Shown here piece after piece: positions 1-7,776 of a DNA stretch of 51,413 bases. The notes beneath the pieces were generated by a model. The model had not been told where the DNA came from and did no database searches. It saw nothing but the letters and a program-made list of their open reading frames with translations. The DNA comes from SHLQ01 sp964562985 (lineage in GTDB: Bacteria; Actinomycetota; Acidimicrobiia; Acidimicrobiales; SHLQ01), in NCBI GenBank assembly GCA_964562985.1, contig CAZLWE010000020.1:1-51413 (forward strand). The letters are read 5' to 3'. How positions within the stretch are numbered: the stretch's first letter is position 1; each line of letters starts with the position of its first letter. The position numbers and the translations under genes are program-made.

Positions 1-378
1 TGGACCGAAGCTGCAGACCTTGCGGGGGTCGAGACGATCCTGCTGGCAGCCCCAACAGCTCCCGATGAGCGCCTTCCACGAATCTGCGAACGCTCACGTG
101 GCTTCGTGTACGGCGTGGGCCTGCTAGGCGTGACCGGCGTACGCGACGAGCTCGCACAGTCGGCTATGGACATCGCCGGGCGACTCAAGGCCGTTACGGA
201 CAAGCCAGTGCTCGTTGGTGTGGGCGTTGGTACACCCGAACAAGCCGTGCAGGTCTCACAGGTAGCCGATGGAGCGGTGGTCGGTTCCGCGATCGTCCGT
301 CGAATGCTCGCTGGCGATGGCCCCGAAGGCGTCGGAGAGCTTGTCGGCCAATTTAGGGCGGCTTTGGACAAGGGCTAG
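1..378 (+). CDS. trpA: tryptophan synthase alpha chain, 3' part
   Basis: This is the C-terminal part of TrpA, the alpha subunit that cleaves indole-3-glycerol phosphate to indole and glyceraldehyde 3-phosphate for the beta subunit. The frame is open from base 1, and the window edge cuts off the 5' end. The family-typical segment GFVYGVGLLGVTG is visible (codons around 97-135). It is followed by the barrel-end region with PVLVGVGVGTPEQA, where the phosphate of the substrate is bound, and GAVVGSAIVRR. The stop is TAG at 376-378. The partner trpB is presumably just upstream, outside the window. Identification is firm because of these two conserved segments. Confidence 0.93.
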   Translation, partial: WTEAADLAGVETILLAAPTAPDERLPRICERSRGFVYGVGLLGVTGVRDELAQSAMDIAGRLKAVTDKPVLVGVGVGTPEQAVQVSQVADGAVVGSAIVRRMLAGDGPEGVGELVGQFRAALDKG

Positions 379-418
379 CGCCGTTCCTCGGCTAGCCGCG
401 GGAGCCCGAAGGGTTCCC

Positions 419-528
419 AGCATCGAGGGCCGTCAGGGACTGGGATTGCGGTCGGGTCTGGTGAGGAGCGAGGGACGAGCGACGGGAAGCGCCTCCGGCG
501 CAGCCGCCGAGCATCGAGGGCCGTCAGG
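419..528. repeat. 19-bp direct repeat in trpA downstream spacer
   Basis: The spacer after trpA (379-551) contains AGCATCGAGGGCCGTCAGG twice, at 419-437 and 510-528, starting 91 bp apart. The similarity continues imperfectly past each copy (GGGATTGCG versus CGGATTTGCG). Between the copies lies a purine-rich tract with GAGCGAGGGACGAGCGACGGG. I see no credible gene here. It may be a fragment of a dispersed intergenic repeat, but no third copy was noticed in this window. Confidence 0.6.
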
Positions 529-551
529 CCCGGATTTGCGACCGCGGAGTA

Positions 552-761
552 TTAGTGAATTGTGCGAGCGGCGAACCAGGCGATGTTGAGTACCGCTAGA
601 CCGATGACGAAGGTCCGTACGTCTTTGGACGCGTTCCGAACAAAGAACAGCGCAATCGGCCACGCAACGGCGGCCACACCCCACTGAATGAAAACGCCTT
701 GATCAGTCTTGGGTAGCAAAAGGTCGAGTAAGAATTCGCCCACGTCAGCATCAACACCCAC
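552..761 (-). CDS. small two-helix membrane protein
   Basis: A 69-residue protein of unknown function. Two hydrophobic segments, roughly residues 24-41 (QWGVAAVAWPIALFF) and 49-66 (RTFVIGLAVLNIAWFAA), are separated by a short charged loop (RNASKDVR). A hairpin in the cytoplasmic membrane is therefore likely. The start taken is GTG at 761; a second in-frame GTG six codons later is equally possible, and neither has a strong ribosome binding site. The gene is convergent with trpA and divergent from the flavoprotein gene. I recognise no family. Confidence 0.55.
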   Translation of the reverse strand: MGVDADVGEFLLDLLLPKTDQGVFIQWGVAAVAWPIALFFVRNASKDVRTFVIGLAVLNIAWFAARTIH

Positions 762-819
762 TCAGGCCAATTCGATTCCAGAAGCGCCCGGTAAAATTGG
801 TGTCAAGGCTGGTTGCAAA

Positions 820-2175
820 ATGAATCATGACATCATAATCGTAGGTGGTGGGAGTGCGGGACTCGGGGCGGCCCGTCAGGCTGTGGCCCTTGGAGCCAAG
901 CCGGTTTTGGTTGCCGACGGCCCTATTGGCGGCGACTGTACTTGGACGGGTTGTGTGCCTTCTAAGACTCTTATCGCCCGAAGTCGGGCCGGATTTACCT
1001 TCCACGACGCAATCGCTGAGGTGCATCGCGCCGTTGAACACATCGCGTCGCATGAGAGTGTAGATGTGTTGCGCTCCGAGGGGATTGATGTCGTCGAGGG
1101 GCGGGGCGAACTCGTCGGCAAGGGCCGCGTTAGCGTGGACGATATCCAGCTCACCGCCGATGCTGTGGTTCTCGCTACCGGGTCTCATGCGGCAATGCCA
1201 CCACTGCCCGGTTTGGACGAGGTGCGAGGGGTCTTGACGAACGAGACCTTGTTCAAGCTGACCGTGATGCCCCCGCGGCTCGGGATTATCGGGGGTGGTG
1301 CGATCGGATGCGAAATGGCGATGGCCTTCGCCGGCTTTGGCTGTCAGGTAACGATCTTCGAAGGGGCCAACCGGTTGTTGCCGCGAGAGGAACCGGAGGC
1401 ATCAGCGGTAATCGAACGCGCTATGGCGTCCTCCGGGATTGACGTGATCACCGGTTCGTTCTGCGACAATGTTTCGCAAACGAGTTCGGGGATCGATGTG
1501 GGAATAGCCGGGAAATCGCTCCAGGTCGACGCCTTGTTGGTCGCTGCCGGCCGGAAACCGAATACCGCGGGTTTGGGACTCGACAATCTTGACGTATCGC
1601 TCGACCGTCACGGGCACATAAACGTCGATGAGAAGCTACGCACAGATGCTGAATGGCTATTCGCCGCTGGCGACATTACCGGGCTGCTCCCGTTCACACA
1701 TTCCGCTGATGAACAGGCTCGCCTGGCGGTCTCGCACGCGCTGAGCAAGGGAACCCGGTGGAAATACGACCCGTCCACAACACCGTGGACGACCTTCACC
1801 CGGCCTGAAGTCGCTCGAGTCGGAGTGCTCGAATCCGAAGCACCGTCGTCAGCGAAGGTCGTTGAATTTCCGTTGTCGCTCGTGGATCGTGCAATAACCG
1901 ACGGTTCGACAGACGGCTTCGTGAAGCTCATCAGTGCGCCTCGCCGCCTGACCAAGGGTTTGGCAGGGGGGAAGCTGCTCGGTGCAACCATCGTCGCGGA
2001 CCGTGCCGGAGAGATGATTCACGCCCCAACGATGGCGGCCCGGCTCGGGATGTTCGTCGGTCGACTCGCTCAGGTAACCGTGCCCTATCCCACATACTCA
2101 ACGGCGGTACAGCAGGCAGCGGGTGCCTTCTTTCAGCCGGTTGCCGGTATCGAAGCCAGGCCTGTCCGGCGCTGA
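820..2175 (+). CDS. MerA/lipoamide-dehydrogenase-like FAD oxidoreductase
   Basis: A 451-residue class I pyridine nucleotide-disulfide oxidoreductase. The N-terminal FAD motif GGGSAGLGAARQ lies at about residues 9-20. The redox-active disulfide is C40-x4-C45 in GGDCTWTGCVPSK. An NAD(P)H motif IIGGGAIGCEM follows near residue 180, then the second FAD motif LFAAGDITG. In lipoamide dehydrogenase the C-terminal dimer segment carries a His-x4-Glu pair. Here the aligned segment reads PYPTYSTAVQQAA, so the catalytic His and Glu appear to be missing, as in some MerA-like and RclA-like enzymes. The electron acceptor is therefore unknown. The open frame extends 37 codons upstream, but the conserved N-terminus starts at ATG 820. 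Confidence 0.85.
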   Translation: MNHDIIIVGGGSAGLGAARQAVALGAKPVLVADGPIGGDCTWTGCVPSKTLIARSRAGFTFHDAIAEVHRAVEHIASHESVDVLRSEGIDVVEGRGELVGKGRVSVDDIQLTADAVVLATGSHAAMPPLPGLDEVRGVLTNETLFKLTVMPPRLGIIGGGAIGCEMAMAFAGFGCQVTIFEGANRLLPREEPEASAVIERAMASSGIDVITGSFCDNVSQTSSGIDVGIAGKSLQVDALLVAAGRKPNTAGLGLDNLDVSLDRHGHINVDEKLRTDAEWLFAAGDITGLLPFTHSADEQARLAVSHALSKGTRWKYDPSTTPWTTFTRPEVARVGVLESEAPSSAKVVEFPLSLVDRAITDGSTDGFVKLISAPRRLTKGLAGGKLLGATIVADRAGEMIHAPTMAARLGMFVGRLAQVTVPYPTYSTAVQQAAGAFFQPVAGIEARPVRR

Positions 2176-2185
2176 CCGTCGTTCG

Positions 2186-2437
2186 CTAGCTGCCTGCTGC
2201 GTTGGACGCGATCTGCGAACTGAATTCTCGAAGTCGAGCAAGAGCGTCGCTGTCGGCGGGAACCGATTGGGCCCCGAGATCCTTCTTGATCATCACAAAC
2301 GCGTCTGCCTCAAGCCCGCAGGCGACGCAATCGTCGAGATGAGCACGAATTTGCTCTGCTCGTGCAGCGTCAAGCTCACCATCTAGGTAGCTCTGTAGGC
2401 GAAGCCCGACTTCGCGGCAGTTCAGTTTCTTTACCAT
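2186..2437 (-). CDS. zinc-binding anti-sigma factor (ZAS/RsrA type)
   Basis: An 83-residue protein with the ZAS signature H-x3-C-x2-C (HLDDCVACG) preceded by an N-terminal Cys (LNCREV). These residues normally bind one zinc and hold the partner ECF sigma factor inactive; in RsrA-type proteins thiol oxidation releases it. The sequence LQSYLDGELDAARAEQIRAHL is the usual helix before the zinc site. The start chosen is ATG at 2437, because GAGG lies 7 nt upstream, inside the end of the sigma gene. A TTG two codons earlier, overlapping the sigma stop, is possible. It is co-transcribed directly after the sigma gene, which supports a cognate pair. Confidence 0.88.
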   Translation of the reverse strand: MVKKLNCREVGLRLQSYLDGELDAARAEQIRAHLDDCVACGLEADAFVMIKKDLGAQSVPADSDALARLREFSSQIASNAAGS

Positions 2438-2439
2438 GT

Positions 2440-2988
2440 TCAAACCTCGTCTTCGAAAGCCTCTAGGTGGGCTCGAATATTCCGCCTTGCGCGATGAAGT
2501 CGCGACATTACGGTTCCAACGGGGATCCCAAGCGCATCTGCTGCTTCTTGGTAGGACAGTTCATTCAAGTCCACTAGTTCAACAACGCCGCGGAACTTCT
2601 CTGGGAGTGCTGCGAGCGCGGATTCGATCGGCGCAGAAAACTCTTTGTCCATGAGCTGGGACTCGGCATCGGCACCTTCGGCCGATTCGTCTGCCACACG
2701 GCCCATGGTCTCGTCAGGGTCGTGCATCAGCTCGGGACGCTTGCGGCGAACCCGGTTCACCTGGGCGTTGCGCATGATGGTTAAGAGCCAAGCACGCGGG
2801 TACTTGCCATCGAAGCGCTCGATCGCGCGGTAGGCGCGCATCATGGTGTCTTGAACGAGGTCCTCTGCATCCGCCTTGTTTCGAGTAATGGAGTAGGCGA
2901 CCCGGTACATAACATCAATCTCGGGTACGACGTACGCCTGGAATCGAGCATCCTGGCCGACCGGCTGCGTGGCAGTGGAGTCAGACAT
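2440..2988 (-). CDS. ECF sigma-70 family sigma factor (SigR/SigH-like)
   Basis: A 182-residue group 4 sigma factor. Region 2 spans about residues 20-85 (YSITRNKADAEDLVQDT, then RAWLLTIMRNAQVNRVR). Region 4 spans about 118-172 (LPEKFRGVVELVDLNELSY, then a helix-turn-helix with GIPVGTVMSRLHRARR). It resembles the thiol-stress SigR/SigH group, which fits the ZAS anti-sigma gene immediately downstream. Start ATG 2988 has GGTGAG 6 nt upstream. A palindrome lies 32-47 bp upstream of the start. The target regulon cannot be told from the window. Confidence 0.9.
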   Translation of the reverse strand: MSDSTATQPVGQDARFQAYVVPEIDVMYRVAYSITRNKADAEDLVQDTMMRAYRAIERFDGKYPRAWLLTIMRNAQVNRVRRKRPELMHDPDETMGRVADESAEGADAESQLMDKEFSAPIESALAALPEKFRGVVELVDLNELSYQEAADALGIPVGTVMSRLHRARRNIRAHLEAFEDEV

Positions 2989-3019
2989 TGTTTGCTCACC
3001 CTAGTGCAGGGGAGTGCTT

Positions 3020-3035
3020 TGCCGATATTTCGGCA
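3020..3035. promoter_or_regulatory. palindrome upstream of the sigma gene
   Basis: TGCCGATATTTCGGCA has perfect 6-bp arms around a 4-nt centre. It lies 32-47 bp upstream of the sigma-factor start, where an operator or promoter-overlapping site would be expected. No regulator can be assigned. Confidence 0.35.
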
Positions 3036-3132
3036 CAAGCAAATGGCTGTTCGATCCGACACACCGGACCCGGGTCAGCCGCTCGGGCCCTCTGTGTAAT
3101 TTGACAACACCTTGCGTGCTGTCGGGCAAGCA

Positions 3133-3161
3133 TTGAGATTCCAACAATTTTCGGGCATTAT
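3133..3161 (+). promoter_or_regulatory. possible HU promoter
   Basis: TTGAGA (3133-3138) and CATTAT (3156-3161) are separated by 17 bp and resemble -35 and -10 boxes of a housekeeping promoter. They lie about 92 bp upstream of the HU start. The match is moderate and unproven. Confidence 0.3.
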
Positions 3162-3253
3162 CACCCACTCTGCCTAAAATGTTGAGATAGTGTGACGACA
3201 TCGTGTAATTCGCACATGCTCGCCAAGGAGGCGAGTCAAGGAGGTACCCGAAC

Positions 3254-3532
3254 ATGAACAAGAGTGAACTGATCTCAGAGATTGCGTCGAAAGCAGGCGT
3301 TACCCAAGCAGATGCAGGTTCCTGCGTCGATGCAATGATGGAAATCGTGTCGTCGACCGTAAGGAATGGCGGCGAGGTAAACATCCCGGGGTACATCAAG
3401 TTCTCCCGTAAGGACACCAAGGAGCGCATGGGTCGCAACCCACGCACTGGTGAGGCCCGCCTTATCCCAGCCGGCACGGCAGTGAAGATCCAGGCTGGAT
3501 CGAAGCTCAAGGCTGCTGGCAAGGGCAACTAG
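3254..3532 (+). CDS. hup: HU-family nucleoid DNA-binding protein
   Basis: A 92-residue histone-like protein without the long Lys/Ala-rich tail seen in mycobacterial HupB. The N-terminus MNKSELISEIASKAGVTQAD is the usual HU helix pair. The DNA-binding arm region contains the typical FSRKDTKERMGRNPRTGE, with the proline that intercalates into DNA. The end is VKIQAGSKLKAA. Start ATG 3254 has a strong site AAGGAGG about 8 nt upstream. The gene stands alone between a promoter-like region and a strong terminator, consistent with high, independent expression. Confidence 0.95.
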   Translation: MNKSELISEIASKAGVTQADAGSCVDAMMEIVSSTVRNGGEVNIPGYIKFSRKDTKERMGRNPRTGEARLIPAGTAVKIQAGSKLKAAGKGN

Positions 3533-3557
3533 CCAGAACACAAACGTTCAACTGAAA

Positions 3558-3591
3558 CAGGAGCGGCAATACGCCGCTCCTGTTTTCTTTT
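3558..3591 (+). terminator. rho-independent terminator after HU
   Basis: A perfect 10-bp stem, CAGGAGCGGC (3558-3567) and GCCGCTCCTG (3573-3582), encloses the loop AATAC and is followed directly by a T-rich run (TTTTCTTTT). It lies 25 bp after the HU stop and 44 bp before fabZ. Confidence 0.92.
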
Positions 3592-3634
3592 ACGCCGTTT
3601 GGGTTTACCTGCCGCGAGGTGCAAGGCTTTGCCC

Positions 3635-4063
3635 ATGACCTTCCCTGCGCCCGAAGAGATTTTGCCCCATCGTCCACCGTTCTTGTTCCTCGATGAGATT
3701 CTCGAGTTGACACCCTGTGAGTACAGCAAGGCGACTTGGACGCTCACCGGCGAGGAGTTTTGGTTTCCAGGGCACTTCCCGGGCCGACCCACGTTGCCGG
3801 GCGTGCTCATGTGTGAGGCGATTGCCCAAATGGGCGCCTACACCGTGCTCACCGACCCGGAGCGCTACCCAGGGAAGCTGCCGCTATTTGGCGGGCTGGA
3901 CAATGCCCGCTTTCGTAAGCAGGTCGGGCCAGGAGACACCGTGGAGATCGAGGCCACCATCCACAAACTCTCCGCACGAGCCGGTAGAGGCGAAGGTCGA
4001 GTACTGCTCGATGGCCACGTCGCCTGCAGCGCCGACATTATGTTCGTCGTCGTGGATGGTTAA
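3635..4063 (+). CDS. fabZ: 3-hydroxyacyl-ACP dehydratase FabZ
   Basis: A 142-residue hotdog-fold dehydratase that removes water from 3-hydroxyacyl-ACP during fatty acid elongation. The family motifs PHRPPFLFLDEI and GHFPGRPTLPGVLMCEAIAQ are present. The catalytic His (GHFPG) and Glu (CEAIAQ) are intact. Length is normal for FabZ. The start is ATG 3635; an upstream extension of the frame falls in the HU terminator and is rejected. No other fatty-acid gene is adjacent, so a specialised acyl-ACP or acyl-CoA dehydratase role cannot be excluded. Confidence 0.87.
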   Translation: MTFPAPEEILPHRPPFLFLDEILELTPCEYSKATWTLTGEEFWFPGHFPGRPTLPGVLMCEAIAQMGAYTVLTDPERYPGKLPLFGGLDNARFRKQVGPGDTVEIEATIHKLSARAGRGEGRVLLDGHVACSADIMFVVVDG

Positions 4064-4172
4064 GCCGAAAGCTGCTTTCCCGGCTTCGCCTCCAGGGCTC
4101 GGATCCGGGCGGCAGGCCGCCCTCGACCTCGCGCCTGCTGCGCAAGCGGCGTCCGCTCGCACCGCCGCGCCG
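4064..4172. other. convergent spacer between fabZ and leuS
   Basis: GC-rich spacer. It holds a short bulged hairpin at about 4063-4085 (GAAAG-CTG-CTTTC core) and GGGCGG-CAGG-CCGCCC at 4107-4122. Neither is followed by a T-run on either strand, so they are only weak candidates for a bidirectional transcription stop. No gene is seen. Confidence 0.4.
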
Positions 4173-7025
4173 CTAAGCAACTATGTTGACGAGTTTTCCG
4201 GGGATCGCGATGACTTTGCGGATCTCGGCGTCGCCTAGAAGTTCGATGATCTTTGGGTCGGCGAGGGCTGCTGCTTCCATCGCTGCGGCGTCTGCGTCGG
4301 CGGGGATCATGATGCGGCTCTTGACCTTGCCCTTGATCTGAATTGGGATCTCGATCTCGTCGTCTACCAACTGCGACTCGTCGGCGACGGGGAACTCCGC
4401 GTAGACGACCGACGTCTCGTTGCCCATGCGATGCCAGAGTTCCTCGGCGAAGTGGGGGACCAGCGGCGCAATCATGCGGACCATCGCATCGGCCACGGCG
4501 GCTGGGGTTGGGCCCTCGTTCTTGGTGAGTTCGTTGTTGAGCTCGGTGATACGAGCGATCGACGTATTGAAGCTGAGCGCGTCCATGTCGCTGCGGACCG
4601 CGTCGATGGTTCGTTGCAGCGCCTTGTTCAGGGAATCCGGGACATCGATGTCGGCGAGGGTGATTTCGCCCGATTCTTCGTCTACGAAGTTGCGCCAGAT
4701 GCGCTGCAATAGACGAAGCGAGCCGATGACGGACTTAGTTTCCCACGGGCGGTCCTGATCGATCGGACCCATAAACATTTCATAGAGACGAAGAGTGTCC
4801 GCTCCGTAGTCGCGGTACATGTCGTCGGGGGTGACGGCGTTCTTCAGGCTCTTGCCCATCTTGCCGTACTCGCGGGTGACGGGTTGGCCCTCGAAGGTAT
4901 AGCTATCACCGTCCTCGGTAACGCTGGCAGCGTCTACATAGATGCCGCGGTCGTCTTTGAATGCGTAGGCCTGGATATAGCCCTGGTTGATGAGCCGCTT
5001 GAACGGTTCGACCGTGCTGACGACGCCAAGGTCGAACAGCACCTTGTGCCAGAAGCGGGCGTACAGCAGGTGCAGTACCGCGTGTTCAACACCGCCGACG
5101 TAAAGGTCGACACCGCCTTCGGTCGGGCTGTCGCCGCCCATCCAGTACTCCTCCGACGTTGGGTCGGCGATCACGTCGTCGCTCACCGGATCGATGTAGC
5201 GCATGTAGTACCAACACGACCCAGCCCACTGGGGCATCACGTTGAGGTCGCGGGCGTAGGTCTTCATGCCATCTCCAAAGTCGACATCGACATTGCGCCA
5301 CTCCTCGGCGCGGCCCAGTGGTGGCTCTGGCTCGGAGTCTTCGTCGAGTTGGCGAGGGGCCCAGTCGATCAGCTCAGGGAGGTTCACGGGAAGGTCCTCG
5401 TCGGGCAGCGAGATGGGATTGCCGTCTTCGTCGAACACGACGGGGATCGGTTCGCCCCAGTAACGCTGGCGGGCGAATAGCCAGTCGCGCAACTTGGTGG
5501 TGACGGTGCCCTCTCCAGCCTTTGTTTCCTGGAGGTGCTCGATCATGGCGGATTTTGCCTCGACGACGCCCATGCCATCGAGGAATCCACTGTTGATCGC
5601 TGGCCCATCGCCGATGTAGGCCTTGCCCGCATCGAGATCGAAGTCAGCGGGTGGTTCGACGGTGCGAATGATGTCGAGGTCGAAGGCCTCGGCGAACTCC
5701 CAGTCACGCTCGTCCTGGCCGGGAACAGCCATTATGGCGCCCGTGCCGTACCCCATAAGGACGTAGTCGGCGATGAACACCGGGATCGATTCGTCGTTGA
5801 CCGGGTTCACCGCGTAGCTCCCGGTGAACACCCCGGTCTTCTCCTTGTTCTCCTGGCGTTCCCGATCGCTCATCTGGGAGGTGCGATTGCGGTATGCCTC
5901 GACGGCTTCGTTCGGGAAGGCATGGCCGCCCGTCCACGCAGGTTTCGTCCCCTCCGGCCAGGTGTTCTCAGTCAGCACGTCGACCAGTGGGTGCTCGGGA
6001 GCCATGACCATGTAGGTCGCTCCGAACAATGTGTCGGGACGGGTGGTGAACACCTGGATCGTCGCGACCTCTCCAGAGGCGTCCGCGGCAGTGGGCACTC
6101 GGAAATCGACGTGGGCCCCCTCGGAGCGGCCGATCCAGTTGCGCTGCATGGTCTTGATGGAGTCGGTCCAATCGAGCAGATCGAGGTCGGCGAGTAGTCG
6201 GTCGGCATATGCCGTGATGCGCATCATCCACTGCTTCATCGGGCGGCGAAAGACCGGGAAGTTGCCGCGATCCGAGCGGCCATCGGCGGTTACCTCTTCG
6301 TTTGCGAGGACCGTGCCGAGCCCTGGACACCAGTTGACCGGTGCTTCAGAGACGTACACCAGTCGGTATTCGTGTAACACACTGCGTTGTTCACTCAGCG
6401 AGAGCTCGGCCCAGGGGCGGCCGTCTGGTGTTGCGCGGGTGCCGTCGACAAACTGCGCCTCGAGTTCGCTGATCGGGCGAGCTTTCTGCTGCTCAGGATC
6501 GAACCAGGCGTTGAAGATCTGGTTGAAGATCCACTGCGTCCACCGGTAGTAGCCAACATCGGTCGTGGCGATTGAACGACGGTCGTCGTGGCCAAGGCCA
6601 AGGCGCGCGAGCTGGCGACCCATATTCGCGATATTGGCCTCGGTGTTCTCCCGGGGATGCACGCCGGTTTGGCGAGCGTGCTCTTCGGCGGGCAGACCGA
6701 ACGCGTCGTAACCCATCGTGTGCAAGACGTTGTGGCCGGTCATCCGCTTAAAGCGGGCGTACACATCGGTGGAGATGTAGCCGAGTGGGTGCCCGACATG
6801 GAGGCCCGACCCAGAGGGGTAGGGGAACATGTCCATGATGAACAGCTTCGGGCGCTCGGCGAGGTCGCCTGGGCCGTCCGTCGGCCCCTCGGTGAGCGAA
6901 CCGGCGGGGTTTGGCGTGTGGTAGGTGCCTGCCTCTTTCCAGCGTTGTTGCCAGGTGGTTTCGATCGAGTCGGCGAGGGCAGCGTCGTAGCGATGTTGTG
7001 GGGAGTCGGCTTGGCGTTCAGTCAC
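4173..7025 (-). CDS. leuS: leucyl-tRNA synthetase
   Basis: A 950-residue class I aminoacyl-tRNA synthetase that charges tRNA-Leu. The HIGH-type motif is in PYPSGSGLHVGHPLGY near residue 70. The KMSKS loop appears as YGKMGKSLKN, the actinobacterial form. Between them lies the CP1 editing domain, with TTRPDTLFGATYMV and GTGAIMAVPGQDERD, which hydrolyses mischarged tRNA. The C-terminus IRKVIAIPGKLVNIVA is the usual LeuRS tail. The start is GTG at 7025, with no strong ribosome binding site. No T-box leader is visible in the 86 bp upstream. Confidence 0.97.
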   Translation of the reverse strand: MTERQADSPQHRYDAALADSIETTWQQRWKEAGTYHTPNPAGSLTEGPTDGPGDLAERPKLFIMDMFPYPSGSGLHVGHPLGYISTDVYARFKRMTGHNVLHTMGYDAFGLPAEEHARQTGVHPRENTEANIANMGRQLARLGLGHDDRRSIATTDVGYYRWTQWIFNQIFNAWFDPEQQKARPISELEAQFVDGTRATPDGRPWAELSLSEQRSVLHEYRLVYVSEAPVNWCPGLGTVLANEEVTADGRSDRGNFPVFRRPMKQWMMRITAYADRLLADLDLLDWTDSIKTMQRNWIGRSEGAHVDFRVPTAADASGEVATIQVFTTRPDTLFGATYMVMAPEHPLVDVLTENTWPEGTKPAWTGGHAFPNEAVEAYRNRTSQMSDRERQENKEKTGVFTGSYAVNPVNDESIPVFIADYVLMGYGTGAIMAVPGQDERDWEFAEAFDLDIIRTVEPPADFDLDAGKAYIGDGPAINSGFLDGMGVVEAKSAMIEHLQETKAGEGTVTTKLRDWLFARQRYWGEPIPVVFDEDGNPISLPDEDLPVNLPELIDWAPRQLDEDSEPEPPLGRAEEWRNVDVDFGDGMKTYARDLNVMPQWAGSCWYYMRYIDPVSDDVIADPTSEEYWMGGDSPTEGGVDLYVGGVEHAVLHLLYARFWHKVLFDLGVVSTVEPFKRLINQGYIQAYAFKDDRGIYVDAASVTEDGDSYTFEGQPVTREYGKMGKSLKNAVTPDDMYRDYGADTLRLYEMFMGPIDQDRPWETKSVIGSLRLLQRIWRNFVDEESGEITLADIDVPDSLNKALQRTIDAVRSDMDALSFNTSIARITELNNELTKNEGPTPAAVADAMVRMIAPLVPHFAEELWHRMGNETSVVYAEFPVADESQLVDDEIEIPIQIKGKVKSRIMIPADADAAAMEAAALADPKIIELLGDAEIRKVIAIPGKLVNIVA

Positions 7026-7111
7026 CCGTTTAGCCTAGAACCCTACGAATACGGTGCCTGGCACCGGCGTCGCCTTGTTGATGACCGCTAACAATGCAGG
7101 GAGTGCCACGT

Positions 7112-7720
7112 CTAGCAGGCAGTGATGATTCGGATCTGGTCGGTGGCGGGGCCGAAGCGCATATCCCACGTCACTCGATTTGCTCCTGGTGTGAGGTCGA
7201 GGGTCATAGTGTCGCCGCCTTCCATGGGGCCGTACGCGTAGGTCGTGCCAGGTGCTTCCAAGAAGCTGGTGGCGTTGAAGGTCCCAGTCTCATAGATCAA
7301 TCCGAGGATCGTGTTGGTCGAGAACGTGGCCGATCCGGTCAGGCGGCCATTGTTGTCCAGACGGTCGCCGTGCACGAAGTAGCTACAGATCTTTGTACCT
7401 GCGGGGATCATGGTTCCCTGGTTGGAATTGCCATTGAACACGCCGGCTGTCGATCGATCGACCGTGATGGGATTGTCCAATACCGTGCACCCTGACTCGA
7501 GGAAGACGAAGGTATTGGTGTTGCTGTCGAGGTCCGGATTGCCTATGGCCAGGTCATCTGGGGGGTCGATCAGAATGCCGCCGTCGCTAACGAAGGGTAG
7601 TTCGGGGCCAGGGTTGGAGCTCTGGGCGACCGCCGCATGCCCGAGCGTGGTCACGCTTGGAGCGGACCAGATGGCTAGGGATCCCACCGAGCCGGCAATC
7701 ACGTGTCGACGTGAAACCAT
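7112..7720 (-). CDS. secreted protein with Tat-like signal
   Basis: A 202-residue protein of unknown function. The N-terminus MVSRRHVIAGSVGSLAIW has a twin arginine followed by a hydrophobic stretch, and a likely signal peptidase site after GHAAVAQS (about residue 34). This fits export through the Tat pathway. The rest is Gly, Asn and Thr rich, with a beta-type pattern (VFNGNSNQGTMIPAGTKICSYF, split across the middle) and a C-terminal Cys. Three cysteines remain in the mature part. No family is recognised. It lies between leuS and the dehydrogenase gene on the same strand, with spacers that suggest separate transcription. Confidence 0.7.
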   Translation of the reverse strand: MVSRRHVIAGSVGSLAIWSAPSVTTLGHAAVAQSSNPGPELPFVSDGGILIDPPDDLAIGNPDLDSNTNTFVFLESGCTVLDNPITVDRSTAGVFNGNSNQGTMIPAGTKICSYFVHGDRLDNNGRLTGSATFSTNTILGLIYETGTFNATSFLEAPGTTYAYGPMEGGDTMTLDLTPGANRVTWDMRFGPATDQIRIITAC

Positions 7721-7776
7721 TAGTTACCATCGACGGTCATTCGTTGGTTTTTAGCGGTTTCGGATTACCTAAATTG

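Noticed and set aside
4107..4122. GGGCGG-CAGG-CCGCCC hairpin as a terminator
   Set aside because: Strong stem but no T-run on either side, and short GC-rich dyads are common in this genome; kept only as a spacer note.
5535..6197. 220-codon plus-strand frame inside leuS
   Set aside because: Antisense to conserved LeuRS editing-domain sequence; no domain or ribosome binding site.
7026..7111. T-box or other leader before leuS
   Set aside because: Only 86 bp to the next gene and no T-box sequence or antiterminator stem is visible.
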